Shown: piece by piece, positions 1 through 7,348 of the stretch
Position numbering within the stretch: position 1 is the first letter of the stretch
Layout: every line of letters starts with the position of its first letter
Origin: DASXMT01 sp035552655
GTDB taxonomy: Bacteria > Actinomycetota > Acidimicrobiia > Acidimicrobiales > RAAP-2
NCBI GenBank assembly: GCA_035552655.1
Contig: DASZLD010000033.1
Location: forward strand, 1-17,337
Direction: 5' to 3'
Length of the DNA: 17,337 nt
Translations under genes and position numbers: made by a program
The notes under the pieces: generated by a model
The model's database searches: none
Seen by the model: the letters and a program-made list of their open reading frames with translations, nothing else
Told to the model about the DNA's origin: nothing

Positions 1-2
1 CT

Positions 3-23
3 GTCGACTGGGACGCCGTGTAG
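3..23 (+). CDS. possible 3' end of an upstream gene (partial)
   Basis: Reading from base 3, the frame gives VDWDAV and then TAG at 21-23. This could be the C-terminus of a gene that begins outside the window. Only six codons are visible, so neither family nor reality can be judged. A second frame stays open from base 1 to a TAG at 73-75 and is an equally untestable alternative. Confidence 0.2.
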   Translation, partial: VDWDAV

Positions 24-79
24 CTCGGCGGTCGGTGCCGTCGGCAGTCACCGACGGCTACTCGTGGAAATGTAGTGCG

Positions 80-955
80 GTGCGCATCGGACTCCACGCC
101 CTTGGCATCGGCTCCGGTGCCGACCCAGCCGTCATCGCGGCCGTGGCCCGGGCGGCCGAGGTCGCCGGGTTCTCCACGCTGTGGTCGGGAGAGCACGTGG
201 TCATGGTGGACCGGCCCGATTCGCCCTATCCCTACACCGGGGACGGGAAGATCGCCGTTCCCTCCGATGCCGACTGGCTCGATCCCCTCGTCGCCTTGTC
301 CTTCGTGGCCGCGGTGACCTCGCGTATCCGGATCGCCACCGGGATACTGCTTCTGCCTCAGCACAATCCGGTGGTGGTGGCCAAGCAGGCGGCCAGCCTG
401 GACGTCCTGTCGCGGGGCCGGTTCGCTCTGGGCATCGGCGTCGGATGGTCCTCGGAAGAGTTCGCCGCTCTCGGAGTCCCCTTTCACGGGCGGGCCCGAC
501 GGATGGAGGAGTTCGTCGAGGCCATGCGGACGCTGTGGCGTGACGACGTCTCGTCGTACCAGGGTGAGTTCGTTCGCTTCCGGGAAGTGCGCAGCTACCC
601 CAAGCCCGTTCGGGCCCGGCGGTTACCGGTGTTCGTCGGTGGTAATAGCGACAGGGCTCTCGACCGCGTGGTGGCCTACGGCGACGGGTGGTACGGCTTC
701 AACCTCTCCCGGGACGAAGTGCCCGAACGCGTAGCTGCTCTTGGTTCCCGTTGTCTGCAGGCGGGCCGGGACCCGGCCACCGTGGAAGTTGCCGTCTCGC
801 TGCGGGACGGCTCGCCCGAGGATGTGGATGCCCTGGCCGCCATGGGAGTGACCGAACTGGTGGTGGTGGACTCACCGCCGGCCCACTCGGGCCGGGCCGC
901 TCGCTGGGTCACCTCCCTGGCCCAGCGATGGCATGTCAGCCCGCCGCTGTCCTAA
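80..955 (+). CDS. LLM class F420-dependent oxidoreductase (Rv2161c-like)
   Basis: This is a luciferase-like (beta/alpha)8-barrel oxidoreductase of about 291 residues. The family typically uses reduced deazaflavin F420 for hydride transfer in the cytoplasm; the substrate here is unknown. I chose GTG at 80 because the conserved N-terminus (VRIGLHALGI) begins there. An upstream in-frame GTG at 35 would add 15 residues that look unrelated to the family. Visible family features are the N-terminal strand, then EVAGFSTLWSGEHVVM, the mid-protein GRFALGIGVGWSSEEFAALG, RRMEEFVEAMRTLW, and FVGGNSDRALDRV near the FMN/F420-binding end. The length is normal. The gene stands alone on this strand and converges on the next gene with overlapping stop codons. 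Family assignment is firm. F420 rather than FMN as cofactor rests on the Rv2161c-like pattern and the apparent actinobacterial host. Confidence 0.92.
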   Translation: MRIGLHALGIGSGADPAVIAAVARAAEVAGFSTLWSGEHVVMVDRPDSPYPYTGDGKIAVPSDADWLDPLVALSFVAAVTSRIRIATGILLLPQHNPVVVAKQAASLDVLSRGRFALGIGVGWSSEEFAALGVPFHGRARRMEEFVEAMRTLWRDDVSSYQGEFVRFREVRSYPKPVRARRLPVFVGGNSDRALDRVVAYGDGWYGFNLSRDEVPERVAALGSRCLQAGRDPATVEVAVSLRDGSPEDVDALAAMGVTELVVVDSPPAHSGRAARWVTSLAQRWHVSPPLS

Positions 956-2619
956 GTATCAGCCGGGGTAAGGATCAGGGCACCGCCGGGAAGATCCTTC
1001 TTGATCACCAGGTGACCCACCTGTTCGAGCTCCTGAAGGCTGGGTGCCTCCGGGACCATCGTCGGCCACCAGACCACGACACCTCGACGCTGGCGGACCA
1101 GGCGTCCGGTTTCTCGCAGATCGGCGGTGAAGTCCGGATTGACCTGGTCCGTCGTATAGAAGGCGTGGAACGGCACCAGCATCGAGGCGTGACCGCTGTA
1201 GAGGTACATGGCCGCCGTGTCGTTGGTGACGACGAACTGGGAGGCGGGAATGGCGCTGATCGCCGGTTGGGCGGGGGTGGTGGGGGCGGCCACGGTCAGC
1301 TCGGAGGCGAGGGCGGCAGCATTGGGCGCCCACAGCACCAGGGCGGCCACCGCCACCGCGCCGATGGCCCACAGCTTCGGCTGCAGGGCGCGGACCCGGG
1401 CGCGGACCGTCCAGTAGAGCATCGAGGCGATGAGGAGGTAGAGCACGGTCTGGATCGGGCCCAGGATCCGGTTGTCGATGGCCAGGGAGGCATCCAGCCA
1501 GGTACTGGTGATGACGATCATGGCCGTGTAACAGACGACGAACCATCCTCCGACGCGCCACAGCCGAAGCGGCGCCAAGACGGCGGCCGGCACCTCACCG
1601 ACCACCCAGCGACGGGCGCGACCCGACAGGGCCAGGAGCACGGTCGCCACCATGATCACCACGGTCAACAATCCGGTGAGGGCGCCGGGCCATGACGACG
1701 GGAAGAACCACGCGCTGGCCACTTGGAGCATGGCGTCGGCCAGATGGCCAGAGGGGTGGAACACGATGGATCGGGGCGAGGCGGCCCCCGAGACGATCTT
1801 GTTGAGCAGGTCCCAGCCGACGAACGCGGCCAGCCCACTTCCGATCATGCTCAGGGCACCGAGCACCCGACGGCGCCGATCCCACCGCACCTCGGCCACG
1901 GCGGCACAGGCCGCGGTGGCGGCGATGCTGACGGCCGCATACCGGGTGAGGACGGCGGCCACGATGAGCACCACCACTAGAGCCCACCGGCCCGCGGTCG
2001 GTTGCCGCAACCACCCGTCCACGGCCAGGAGCGAGGCCAACACCAAGACGTAGAACAGCAGGTCGCTCAAGGCGAACGTGCTGAGGGCCAGAGGATTGAG
2101 CCAGAGGCCGTAGGCCGTCAAGCCGGGTGCGGCCACGCACACCACGACCAGAACGCCCATCAACGTCGGCCGACGGTCGGTCAAGCGCGCCGCCAACATG
2201 CCGACCAAGGCGATGAAGGCGATCAGCGTGACCAGACCGACGACCCTGACGCTGTTGTTGGCGGAGAACCCCAGAGAGTGGGCGAGCACGAGGACGACGG
2301 GGTACAGCGGCCCGTACTGGGCCAGTGGGACCCGACCGTAGACGGCGGCAGCCTGGGCCGAGTGGTACAGGCTGGTGGGCGGATTGAAGGCGGTGGTCAG
2401 CCCCTGGCCCGAGATCAGGTTGTGGGCGGCGCTCATATAGGACGCGGAATCGGGAAGCACGAAGGGTACGTGGACGGTCACGTGCAGGCTGATGGCGCAC
2501 GCCCCGATGGCGAGAACGCCCAGCACAGCCACCATGGGCAGGGACATCACCCTCGCGGCCCGCCGTCGGTGGGCCGGTCCGCTCGTCCTGCGGACGAGGG
2601 TTGTGGGGGAATAGGCCAT
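952..2619 (-). CDS. multi-pass membrane protein, probable GT-C fold glycosyltransferase (GT39/PMT-like)
   Basis: This integral membrane protein of 555 residues starts with a basic cytoplasmic tail (residues 1-25, Arg-rich) followed by a hydrophobic segment at about 28-46. About ten further membrane segments follow. The first extracytoplasmic loop has LPDSASYMSAAHNLISGQGL, in which Asp57 sits where GT-C enzymes such as ArnT/PMT carry the catalytic acid. QYGPLYPVVLVLAHSLG at about 101-117 is also typical of this group. Such enzymes move sugars from polyprenyl-phosphate donors outside the membrane. The C-terminal 130 residues are mostly soluble and contain an Ala/Thr/Pro-rich stretch. The ATG at 2619 has no clear ribosome-binding site. 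The stop TAG (952-954 on this strand) overlaps the stop of the convergent oxidoreductase gene. The fold class is well supported; donor and acceptor are unknown. Confidence 0.8.
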   Translation of the reverse strand: MAYSPTTLVRRTSGPAHRRRAARVMSLPMVAVLGVLAIGACAISLHVTVHVPFVLPDSASYMSAAHNLISGQGLTTAFNPPTSLYHSAQAAAVYGRVPLAQYGPLYPVVLVLAHSLGFSANNSVRVVGLVTLIAFIALVGMLAARLTDRRPTLMGVLVVVCVAAPGLTAYGLWLNPLALSTFALSDLLFYVLVLASLLAVDGWLRQPTAGRWALVVVLIVAAVLTRYAAVSIAATAACAAVAEVRWDRRRRVLGALSMIGSGLAAFVGWDLLNKIVSGAASPRSIVFHPSGHLADAMLQVASAWFFPSSWPGALTGLLTVVIMVATVLLALSGRARRWVVGEVPAAVLAPLRLWRVGGWFVVCYTAMIVITSTWLDASLAIDNRILGPIQTVLYLLIASMLYWTVRARVRALQPKLWAIGAVAVAALVLWAPNAAALASELTVAAPTTPAQPAISAIPASQFVVTNDTAAMYLYSGHASMLVPFHAFYTTDQVNPDFTADLRETGRLVRQRRGVVVWWPTMVPEAPSLQELEQVGHLVIKKDLPGGALILTPADT

Positions 2620-2636
2620 AAGTGGTCAACGAACGA

Positions 2637-2652
2637 CAGGGGCCGACCCCTG
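2637..2652. repeat. perfect inverted repeat CAGGGG-CCGA-CCCCTG
   Basis: Six-base perfect arms flank a 4-base loop, 17 bp upstream of the start of the minus-strand membrane protein. It could be a 5'-leader hairpin or an operator for that gene, which has no visible Shine-Dalgarno sequence. A chance palindrome in GC-rich DNA cannot be excluded. Confidence 0.35.
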
Positions 2653-2686
2653 CAGGTCGAGACCCAGCCGATGCCCGTACAGAATT

Positions 2687-2707
2687 GGCCCACCTGGAGG
2701 TGGGGCC
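2687..2707. repeat. near-perfect inverted repeat in the divergent intergenic region
   Basis: GGCCCACCT and AGGTGGGGCC form a stem of about nine pairs with one bulged G. It lies midway in the 212-bp gap (2620-2831) between two divergent genes. The rest of that gap holds only a weak CATACT -10-like hexamer at 2766-2771, with no convincing -35, and a GGGGGT Shine-Dalgarno at 2820-2825. The role of the repeat is unknown; it could be an operator or a leader hairpin. Confidence 0.3.
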
Positions 2708-2831
2708 CATCCTGAGCCAGTTCCTACCCAGGGGGCTGGTCGACTACACCCGGTAGCTGGACTGCCATACTGCGTGCTCGCCGGATGGGGCCGGACCAGG
2801 ACGGGCTCGACCATGAGCCGGGGGGTAGTGC

Positions 2832-3995
2832 ATGCCTGAGCAGGGACGAGAGCCGCAGACCTTCCCGCTGGCGGTGACCGACGAGGTGCTCGACGATCTG
2901 TTCGACCGCATCCGGCGGACCCGCTGGACCGACTCGGTATCCGACTCGGGATGGTCACACGGCACCAGCATCGAGTACCTCCGAGAACTGGCCGACTACT
3001 GGGTGGACGGCTTCGACTGGCGATTGCAGGAGCGCCGGGTCAACGAGGCCCTCCCCGGTTGGGCCACCGAGATCGAAGGTCGCCGGGTCCATTACGCCCG
3101 GTGTGAGGGCGTGGGCCCGGCGCCGCTGCCCCTGGTCCTGCTGCATGGGTGGCCCGGCTCGTTCGCGGAGATGGCCTCCATCGCGCCGCTCCTGGCCGAT
3201 CCGGCCCGGTACGGGGGCGATCCCGACGATGCGTTCGAGGTGATCGTCCCGTCACTGCCGGGCCATGGGCTCTCGGCCCCCGTGCTGCAGCCCGGCTTCG
3301 GCGCCGACCAGTGCGCCGATGTGGTCCACGCGCTGATGACCGATGTCCTGGGCCTTCCCCGGTTCGGCGCCCAAGGGGGCGACCGGGGTGCGTTCGTGTG
3401 CGCTGGTCTCGGCCACCGCCATGGTGCAGCCACCGTCGGCATCCACGTCAACTTCGCCACCGGCATTCCCGGCTCGGGGAGCGAGATGAGTGACGACGAA
3501 CGCCGGTGGCTCGATGCCCAGTCGGCCTGGACGGCCGAGGAGGGTGGGTACATCGCCGTCCAGGGCACGCGACCCCAGACCCTCGGGTTCGCCCTCAACG
3601 ATTCGCCCGTCGGCCTGTTGTCCTGGATCGTGGAGAAGTGGCGGGCGTGGAGCGACTGCGGCGGGGACATCGAGTCCACCTTCACCAAGTCCGAGCTCCT
3701 GACCAACGTCACCCTCTACTGGGTCACCCAGACCATCCGGTCCTCGATGCACTACTACTACGAGCATCGGCAGCATCCCCCTGTGGCTGTAGGGCCGGAG
3801 CGGGTCGACGTTCCCACCGGGGTGGCCATGTTCCCCGCCGAGATCATGCGCGTTCCCCGCTCGGCGGTGGCCCGGAAGTACGACCTTCGCCGCTGGACGG
3901 AGATGGAAGCGGGCGGGCACTTCGCCGCCATGGAGCAACCGGACGCCCTGGCTGCGGACATCCGGGAGTTCTTCCGGCCGCTGCGCTCCGGCTAG
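2832..3995 (+). CDS. epoxide hydrolase (alpha/beta hydrolase with EHN N-terminal domain)
   Basis: This 387-residue cytoplasmic hydrolase belongs to the microsomal epoxide hydrolase type and is predicted to open epoxides through a covalent alkyl-enzyme ester. The EHN domain spans about residues 10-115 (FPLAVTDEVLDDLFDRIRRT, then the RWTDSV segment). The oxyanion-hole motif HGWPGS is at 105-110 and LPGHGLS at 142-148. The catalytic triad is visible: nucleophile Asp184 in GGDRG, acid Glu337 in FPAEIM, and His363 in GGHFAAMEQP. The Glu-His spacing of 26 is close to that of the mammalian enzyme. A Tyr-rich stretch (HYYYEH, 307-312) lies where a ring-opening tyrosine is expected. ATG 2832 follows a GGGGGT Shine-Dalgarno. 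It is a single gene, convergent with the DUF1697 gene. Some relatives are annotated only as alpha/beta hydrolases. The substrate is unknown. Confidence 0.92.
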   Translation: MPEQGREPQTFPLAVTDEVLDDLFDRIRRTRWTDSVSDSGWSHGTSIEYLRELADYWVDGFDWRLQERRVNEALPGWATEIEGRRVHYARCEGVGPAPLPLVLLHGWPGSFAEMASIAPLLADPARYGGDPDDAFEVIVPSLPGHGLSAPVLQPGFGADQCADVVHALMTDVLGLPRFGAQGGDRGAFVCAGLGHRHGAATVGIHVNFATGIPGSGSEMSDDERRWLDAQSAWTAEEGGYIAVQGTRPQTLGFALNDSPVGLLSWIVEKWRAWSDCGGDIESTFTKSELLTNVTLYWVTQTIRSSMHYYYEHRQHPPVAVGPERVDVPTGVAMFPAEIMRVPRSAVARKYDLRRWTEMEAGGHFAAMEQPDALAADIREFFRPLRSG

Positions 3996-4050
3996 CGGCA
4001 CCTGAGCCGCTCGCGCTCCGGCTAGGTCTTCCGGCCCTGCGCCGGCTAGC
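3971..4050. repeat. three degenerate copies of the epoxide hydrolase 3' end
   Basis: Copy A (3971-3996) is the end of the hydrolase gene, including its TAG. Copy C (4028-4050) equals copy A with only three bases missing (one G, then CT). Copy B (4006-4025) matches the second half of copy A (3977-3995) with one inserted C. Each copy ends in CCGGCTAG. Because GCTAGC carries TAG on both strands, copy A supplies the hydrolase stop on the plus strand and copy C supplies the DUF1697 stop on the minus strand. Confidence 0.75.
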
Positions 4051-4585
4051 TCGCGAGCAGGGCGGCGAGCTTGGTCACCGTGTTCCAGTTGCGCCCGGTC
4101 ACCGTGACGTCGAGGTACTTCTCGGCGAACCCGCCGACGGCCGGCGCGGCCAGGACGCCGTCGGGGCACCACTGATAGATCACCCGGTCACCGAGACGGA
4201 TCTCCTCAGGCGCCAGCGACCGGGGGTCGTGGGCCTTCAGCAGTTTCGGATCCGGCTGCTTGGACAGGAACAGGGCCATGAGCTTGGAGCCGTTGGTGGC
4301 CACGTCGCCCAGCGGGTTGTCCTCGATGACGGTCTGGAGCTCGTCGCCCTTGCGAACCAGGCATCCCACATCCAGCCCCAGCTGTTCGTTGATGGCGCCG
4401 GTGATGCGCCCGGCCACTGTCTCCGGCAACGTATTCCGGGTGGCGAACACGGCGTTGCCGCTCTGCAACAGGGTGCGGACGTCGGTGAACCCCAGACCGG
4501 TCAGCAGCTCCCGGAGGTCGGCCATGGCGATTCGCTTGTTGGCCCCGACGTTGATCCCGCGCAACAGTGCGACGAACGTGGCCAT
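4046..4585 (-). CDS. DUF1697 domain-containing protein
   Basis: This soluble protein of 179 residues matches DUF1697 over its whole length. It starts ALLRGINVG (7-15), then IAMADLRELLTGLGF and TLLQSGNAVF, and it ends with the typical RNWNTVTKLAALL near the C-terminus. The family has no established biochemical role, so no function is assigned. ATG 4585 is preceded by a purine-rich AGAGAGGA about six bases upstream, which supports this start. The gene lies 69 bp downstream of the ABC permease on the same strand and could be read from the exporter transcript, although it also has room for its own promoter. The stop lies inside a GC-rich repeat shared with the convergent hydrolase gene. Confidence 0.92.
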   Translation of the reverse strand: MATFVALLRGINVGANKRIAMADLRELLTGLGFTDVRTLLQSGNAVFATRNTLPETVAGRITGAINEQLGLDVGCLVRKGDELQTVIEDNPLGDVATNGSKLMALFLSKQPDPKLLKAHDPRSLAPEEIRLGDRVIYQWCPDGVLAAPAVGGFAEKYLDVTVTGRNWNTVTKLAALLAS

Positions 4586-4654
4586 GACCGTCCTCTCTCT
4601 CGCCGTCCCGATGTCCTACCCGACCAGCCTGCTCGCCACAACCTCGGTGCCCGA

Positions 4655-5428
4655 TCAGATCGACCGTTGGTAGGACCGGAACGCCCGGGTGGCCAGGACG
4701 CCGGCGACGACCACGCTGGCCAGCAAGAAGAGAACGTACGACCCCACCGTGCCCCAGTGCACCTGCACGGCCAGTGCGCTCCGTCCCGCTTCCACCGCCC
4801 AGTTCACCGGGTTGTAGCGGGCGATGCCGGCGATCCAGCCGGGGACCAGGTTGGCCTGCATGAAGGCGTACGACAGGAACGACAGCGGGAGGACCAGGGC
4901 GGTGGCGGCGGCGATCAACGTCTCCCGGGTTCGGGTCACCAGCGACAGCCCATTGGACAGGGCGGCGAAGGCCACGGCGATGAGGACGGCCCCGAGGACC
5001 AGCATGGCCACGCCGGGAACGCCGCTCGGGAACTTCGCCCCCAGCGCCCAGCCCAGTAGGACGATGATGATCGACTGCACCACGGTGGTGAGCGCTTGAT
5101 AGACGAGGGTGGAGGCCATCATCGCCCCCCGATGGACGGGGGAGACCAGCATCCGGCCCATGACCCCCGAGTCCATGTCGTCGATGAAGCTCATGCCGCT
5201 CCACCCGGCCGAGAACAGCGCGGTCATCACCACCACACCCGGGGTGAGGAAGGTGATGTAGGAATCGCCGCCGAAGCCGGGGATCTTCACCACCTCTTTG
5301 AACAGGGCGCCGAACAGCAGGAGCCAGATGATCGGCTGGACCAGGCTGATGAAGATGAACGCCGGCTCCATCTGGGTGAGGTAGCGCCGGGTCAGGGCCC
5401 ACGTCTGTCGCAGGTAGGGACGCATCAC
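4655..5428 (-). CDS. ABC-2 type transporter permease (DrrB-like)
   Basis: This membrane subunit of 257 residues has six predicted helices and belongs to the ABC-2 family. It would form the export channel for the ATPase encoded just upstream. Family signs are the N-terminal amphipathic stretch before PAFIFISLVQPIIWLLLFG, the MDSGVMGRMLVSPVHRGAMM coupling segment, and VLPLSFLSYAFMQANLVPGW followed by YNPVNWAVEAGR near the last helices. The likely start is GTG 5428, which overlaps the ATPase stop as GTGA. ATG 5425 is an alternative (TGATG). A strong AGGAGGT (5441-5435) lies six bases before the GTG. Stop/start overlap indicates translational coupling and one-to-one production. The substrate is unknown; relatives export drugs such as daunorubicin or polyketide-like lipids. 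Confidence 0.93.
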   Translation of the reverse strand: MMRPYLRQTWALTRRYLTQMEPAFIFISLVQPIIWLLLFGALFKEVVKIPGFGGDSYITFLTPGVVVMTALFSAGWSGMSFIDDMDSGVMGRMLVSPVHRGAMMASTLVYQALTTVVQSIIIVLLGWALGAKFPSGVPGVAMLVLGAVLIAVAFAALSNGLSLVTRTRETLIAAATALVLPLSFLSYAFMQANLVPGWIAGIARYNPVNWAVEAGRSALAVQVHWGTVGSYVLFLLASVVVAGVLATRAFRSYQRSI

Positions 5429-6396
5429 GCCGCCACCTCCTGTGCGCTGTGGAACGAGCGGCCGGCGAAGTGCAGGTAGACGTCATCGAGGGTTGGTCGG
5501 GAGACGGCCACCGACTCCACCCGTAACCCGGCGCCGTCCAGGGCGGCCAGCATCGAGGGCAACAGCCGTGCGCCGTCGGGCACGCGGGCCCGCAGCGCAG
5601 TGCCATCCAGCGCCACCGAGCCCACGTCGGTCAGCTGGAGCAGCGCCCGCTCGCCCATCCCCGCTCCTCGACTGTCGCCCATCTCGACCACCACCGAGTC
5701 GCCCCGCAGCGCCGCCTTCAGCTCGTCGGGTGCGCCCTCGGCCACGATCTGGCCGCGGTCGATGATGGCCAGGCGGGAGGCGAACTGGTCCGCCTCTTCC
5801 AGGTAGTGGGTGGTCAACAGGATGGTCAGCTGCTGCCGGGCGGCCAGCTCGTTCAAGGCCCGCCAGGTGTCGGCCCTCGCTTCGGGGTCGAGTCCGGTGG
5901 TGGGCTCATCGAGGAACAGGACCTCGGGCTGGTGGACGAGGGCGATGGCGATGTCGAGCCGTCGGCGCATGCCGCCCGAGTAGGTCTTCACCGTCCGGTC
6001 GGCGGCGTCGGTCAGTCCGAAGGTGTCCAACAGCTGGGCCGAGCGCCGGGACAGCTCCTGGGTGGGCATGCCCTGCAGATCGCCTTGGAGCCGGAGGTTC
6101 TGTCGACCGGTGAGGGCGGCGATCGAACCCGACTCTTGGGCCACGGCGCCGATGAGGCGGCGCACCCGCTCGGGGTGCTGGACCACGTCGACGCCCCCGA
6201 CCAGCGCGGTGCCGCTGTCCGGCGCGCTGAGGGTGGTCAGGATCTTGACCGTCGTGGACTTGCCCGCCCCGTTGGGCCCGAGCAGGCCGAAGACGGTCCC
6301 GGGCTCCACGTCGAAGCTGAGCCCGGCCAGGGCGGTCACCTCTCCCTTGTAGGTCTTGACCAGATCGATGGCTTCGATGGCCGGTTCTGCCCTCAT
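5425..6396 (-). CDS. ABC transporter ATP-binding protein (DrrA-like)
   Basis: This nucleotide-binding subunit of 323 residues powers the coupled permease. Motifs are complete: Walker A GPNGAGKST at 40-48, Q-loop Gln87, signature YSGGMRRRL at 139-147, Walker B VLFLDEP at 159-165 with catalytic Glu164, D-loop TTGLD, and the switch His197 in TTHYLEEAD. A C-terminal extension of about 100 residues ends in SRPTLDDVYLHFAGRSF, the DUF4162-type tail typical of DrrA subunits. I chose ATG 6396 because GAGGAA lies just upstream and the family N-terminus begins within a few residues. An in-frame start at 6450 would add 18 Arg-rich residues with no family support. A divergent TetR gene faces it across a region with repeated operator-like sequences, so repression by that regulator is likely. 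Confidence 0.95.
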   Translation of the reverse strand: MRAEPAIEAIDLVKTYKGEVTALAGLSFDVEPGTVFGLLGPNGAGKSTTVKILTTLSAPDSGTALVGGVDVVQHPERVRRLIGAVAQESGSIAALTGRQNLRLQGDLQGMPTQELSRRSAQLLDTFGLTDAADRTVKTYSGGMRRRLDIAIALVHQPEVLFLDEPTTGLDPEARADTWRALNELAARQQLTILLTTHYLEEADQFASRLAIIDRGQIVAEGAPDELKAALRGDSVVVEMGDSRGAGMGERALLQLTDVGSVALDGTALRARVPDGARLLPSMLAALDGAGLRVESVAVSRPTLDDVYLHFAGRSFHSAQEVAA

Positions 6397-6482
6397 GGAC
6401 TTCCTCGCTTTCCCTCTCGTTCGGCTCCGACGCCGCCGATGGCGCCGCACCAGCGCAGCGCCCCTGCTTCAGCTCGTACTGC

Positions 6483-6513
6483 CGAACATCGTTTAGCTAT
6501 CGAACATTGTTTA
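6483..6513. promoter_or_regulatory. direct-repeat operator candidate between TetR and DrrAB-like genes
   Basis: CGAACATCGTTTA (6483-6495) and CGAACATTGTTTA (6501-6513) match at 12 of 13 bases and start 18 bp apart. The second copy contains the small palindrome AACA-T-TGTT. An AT-richer block such as this stands out from the surrounding GC-rich DNA. The 18-bp phase is just under two helical turns, so a TetR dimer or pair of dimers could bind one face. The second copy overlaps a candidate -10 of the exporter promoter. Confidence 0.55.
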
Positions 6514-6536
6514 ACATCGATCATCATTCCGGTCAA
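6508..6536 (-). promoter_or_regulatory. candidate promoter of the ABC exporter operon
   Basis: Read on the minus strand, TTGACC (6536-6531) is a good -35 (5 of 6 to TTGACA). After 17 bp, TAAACA (6513-6508) is a modest -10. The -10 lies inside the second operator-like repeat, which fits repression by the divergent TetR protein. The leader to ATG 6396 would be about 105 bases. Confidence 0.4.
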
Positions 6537-6537
6537 G

Positions 6538-6550
6538 TACTCTGTTCGCA
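6538..6550 (+). promoter_or_regulatory. candidate leaderless -10 of the TetR gene
   Basis: TACTCT at 6538-6543 fits TAnnnT, and seven bases separate it from ATG 6551. Transcription would therefore begin at or next to the start codon. No Shine-Dalgarno sequence precedes the ATG, and no -35 at proper spacing is clear. Confidence 0.4.
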
Positions 6551-7321
6551 ATGGCCACCACCCAGCCAGCCAAGCCCGAGCGGTCCTCCCCGGCCGAGCC
6601 CAGGGGCTCGTCCGGCTCGACGGCGCCGGTGCCTCCCCAACCGCCCTGGCGGTCGACCCCTCGCGCCGGCCGCCCTCCCCGGCCCGAGCTCAGCCGCGAG
6701 GCGGTCATCGACGCCGCCCTGGTCGTGCTGGCCGCCGTGGGTCCCGACGGGTTGACCATGCGCCGGGTGGCCACCGAGCTGGGAACGGCGGCCGCCTCCC
6801 TCTATGGCTATGTGGCCAACAAGGAGGAGCTCATCGAGCTGGTGGTCGACCGCGTGTTCGCCGAGATTCCCATTCCCGATGTCGACACCGACGACTGGCA
6901 GGCGGAGAGCAGGCGCTACATGCTCGACTGCCGCGACGCCTTCGCCCGCCATCGGGGCACCGCCGGGCTCACCCTGGGCCGGATACCGCTCGGCCCCAAC
7001 TCGTTGGTGCTGATCGAGGCCAGCGTGGGGATCCTGCGCAAGGCGGGGCTTCCCGACCGGCTCTGCGGGTTCGCCGGCGATCTCTTCGGTCTGTACATGG
7101 GCGCCGCTGTCCACGAGAGCGAGATGTGGCGAGACAGGGACGAGGGGGGCGAGGAGCAGATGGCCATGATGCAGGAGTGGTTCCTGTCCCTTCCCCCGGA
7201 CCAGTTCCCCAACATGCTGGCGCTGGCCGGTGCCATGGTGGAGGGCACCATGGACGAGCGCTTCGAGTGGGGCCTCGACCTGTTGATCCGGGGCCTGGCC
7301 ACGTACGTGACCGATGCCTGA
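6551..7321 (+). CDS. TetR/AcrR family transcriptional regulator, divergent from the ABC exporter
   Basis: This DNA-binding repressor-type protein has 256 residues. The first 46 residues are Pro/Ala/Ser-rich and probably disordered, which is longer than usual for TetR proteins. The helix-turn-helix domain follows at about 47-100: LSREAVIDAALVVLAAVG, LTMRRVATELGTAAASLYGY and VANKEELIELVVDRV. The C-terminal ligand-binding half is helical and has no motif I can assign. ATG 6551 is supported by a -10-like TACTCT seven bases upstream rather than by a ribosome-binding site. An internal GTG at 6629 would shorten the tail but lacks support. Divergent placement next to the DrrAB-like operon, with paired repeats between them, suggests it represses the pump and probably itself. 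The ligand is unknown. Confidence 0.92.
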   Translation: MATTQPAKPERSSPAEPRGSSGSTAPVPPQPPWRSTPRAGRPPRPELSREAVIDAALVVLAAVGPDGLTMRRVATELGTAAASLYGYVANKEELIELVVDRVFAEIPIPDVDTDDWQAESRRYMLDCRDAFARHRGTAGLTLGRIPLGPNSLVLIEASVGILRKAGLPDRLCGFAGDLFGLYMGAAVHESEMWRDRDEGGEEQMAMMQEWFLSLPPDQFPNMLALAGAMVEGTMDERFEWGLDLLIRGLATYVTDA

Positions 7322-7348
7322 GGCCGGCCCGAACCGGCGAGGAGGATG

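Noticed and set aside
2002..2715. Plus-strand open frame opposite the first GT-C-like gene
   Set aside because: It is rich in Gln, Gly, His and Asp with no motif. It mirrors the minus-strand membrane protein, whose hydrophobic helices are clear.
4206..5606. Minus-strand open frame of 466 codons spanning the permease and DUF1697 genes in another frame
   Set aside because: It crosses the boundaries of two well-supported genes out of frame and has only Arg/Gly/His-rich content.
6397..6450. Upstream in-frame start for the ATPase gene
   Set aside because: It adds 18 Arg-rich residues unlike the family. ATG 6396 has a proper GAGGAA site.
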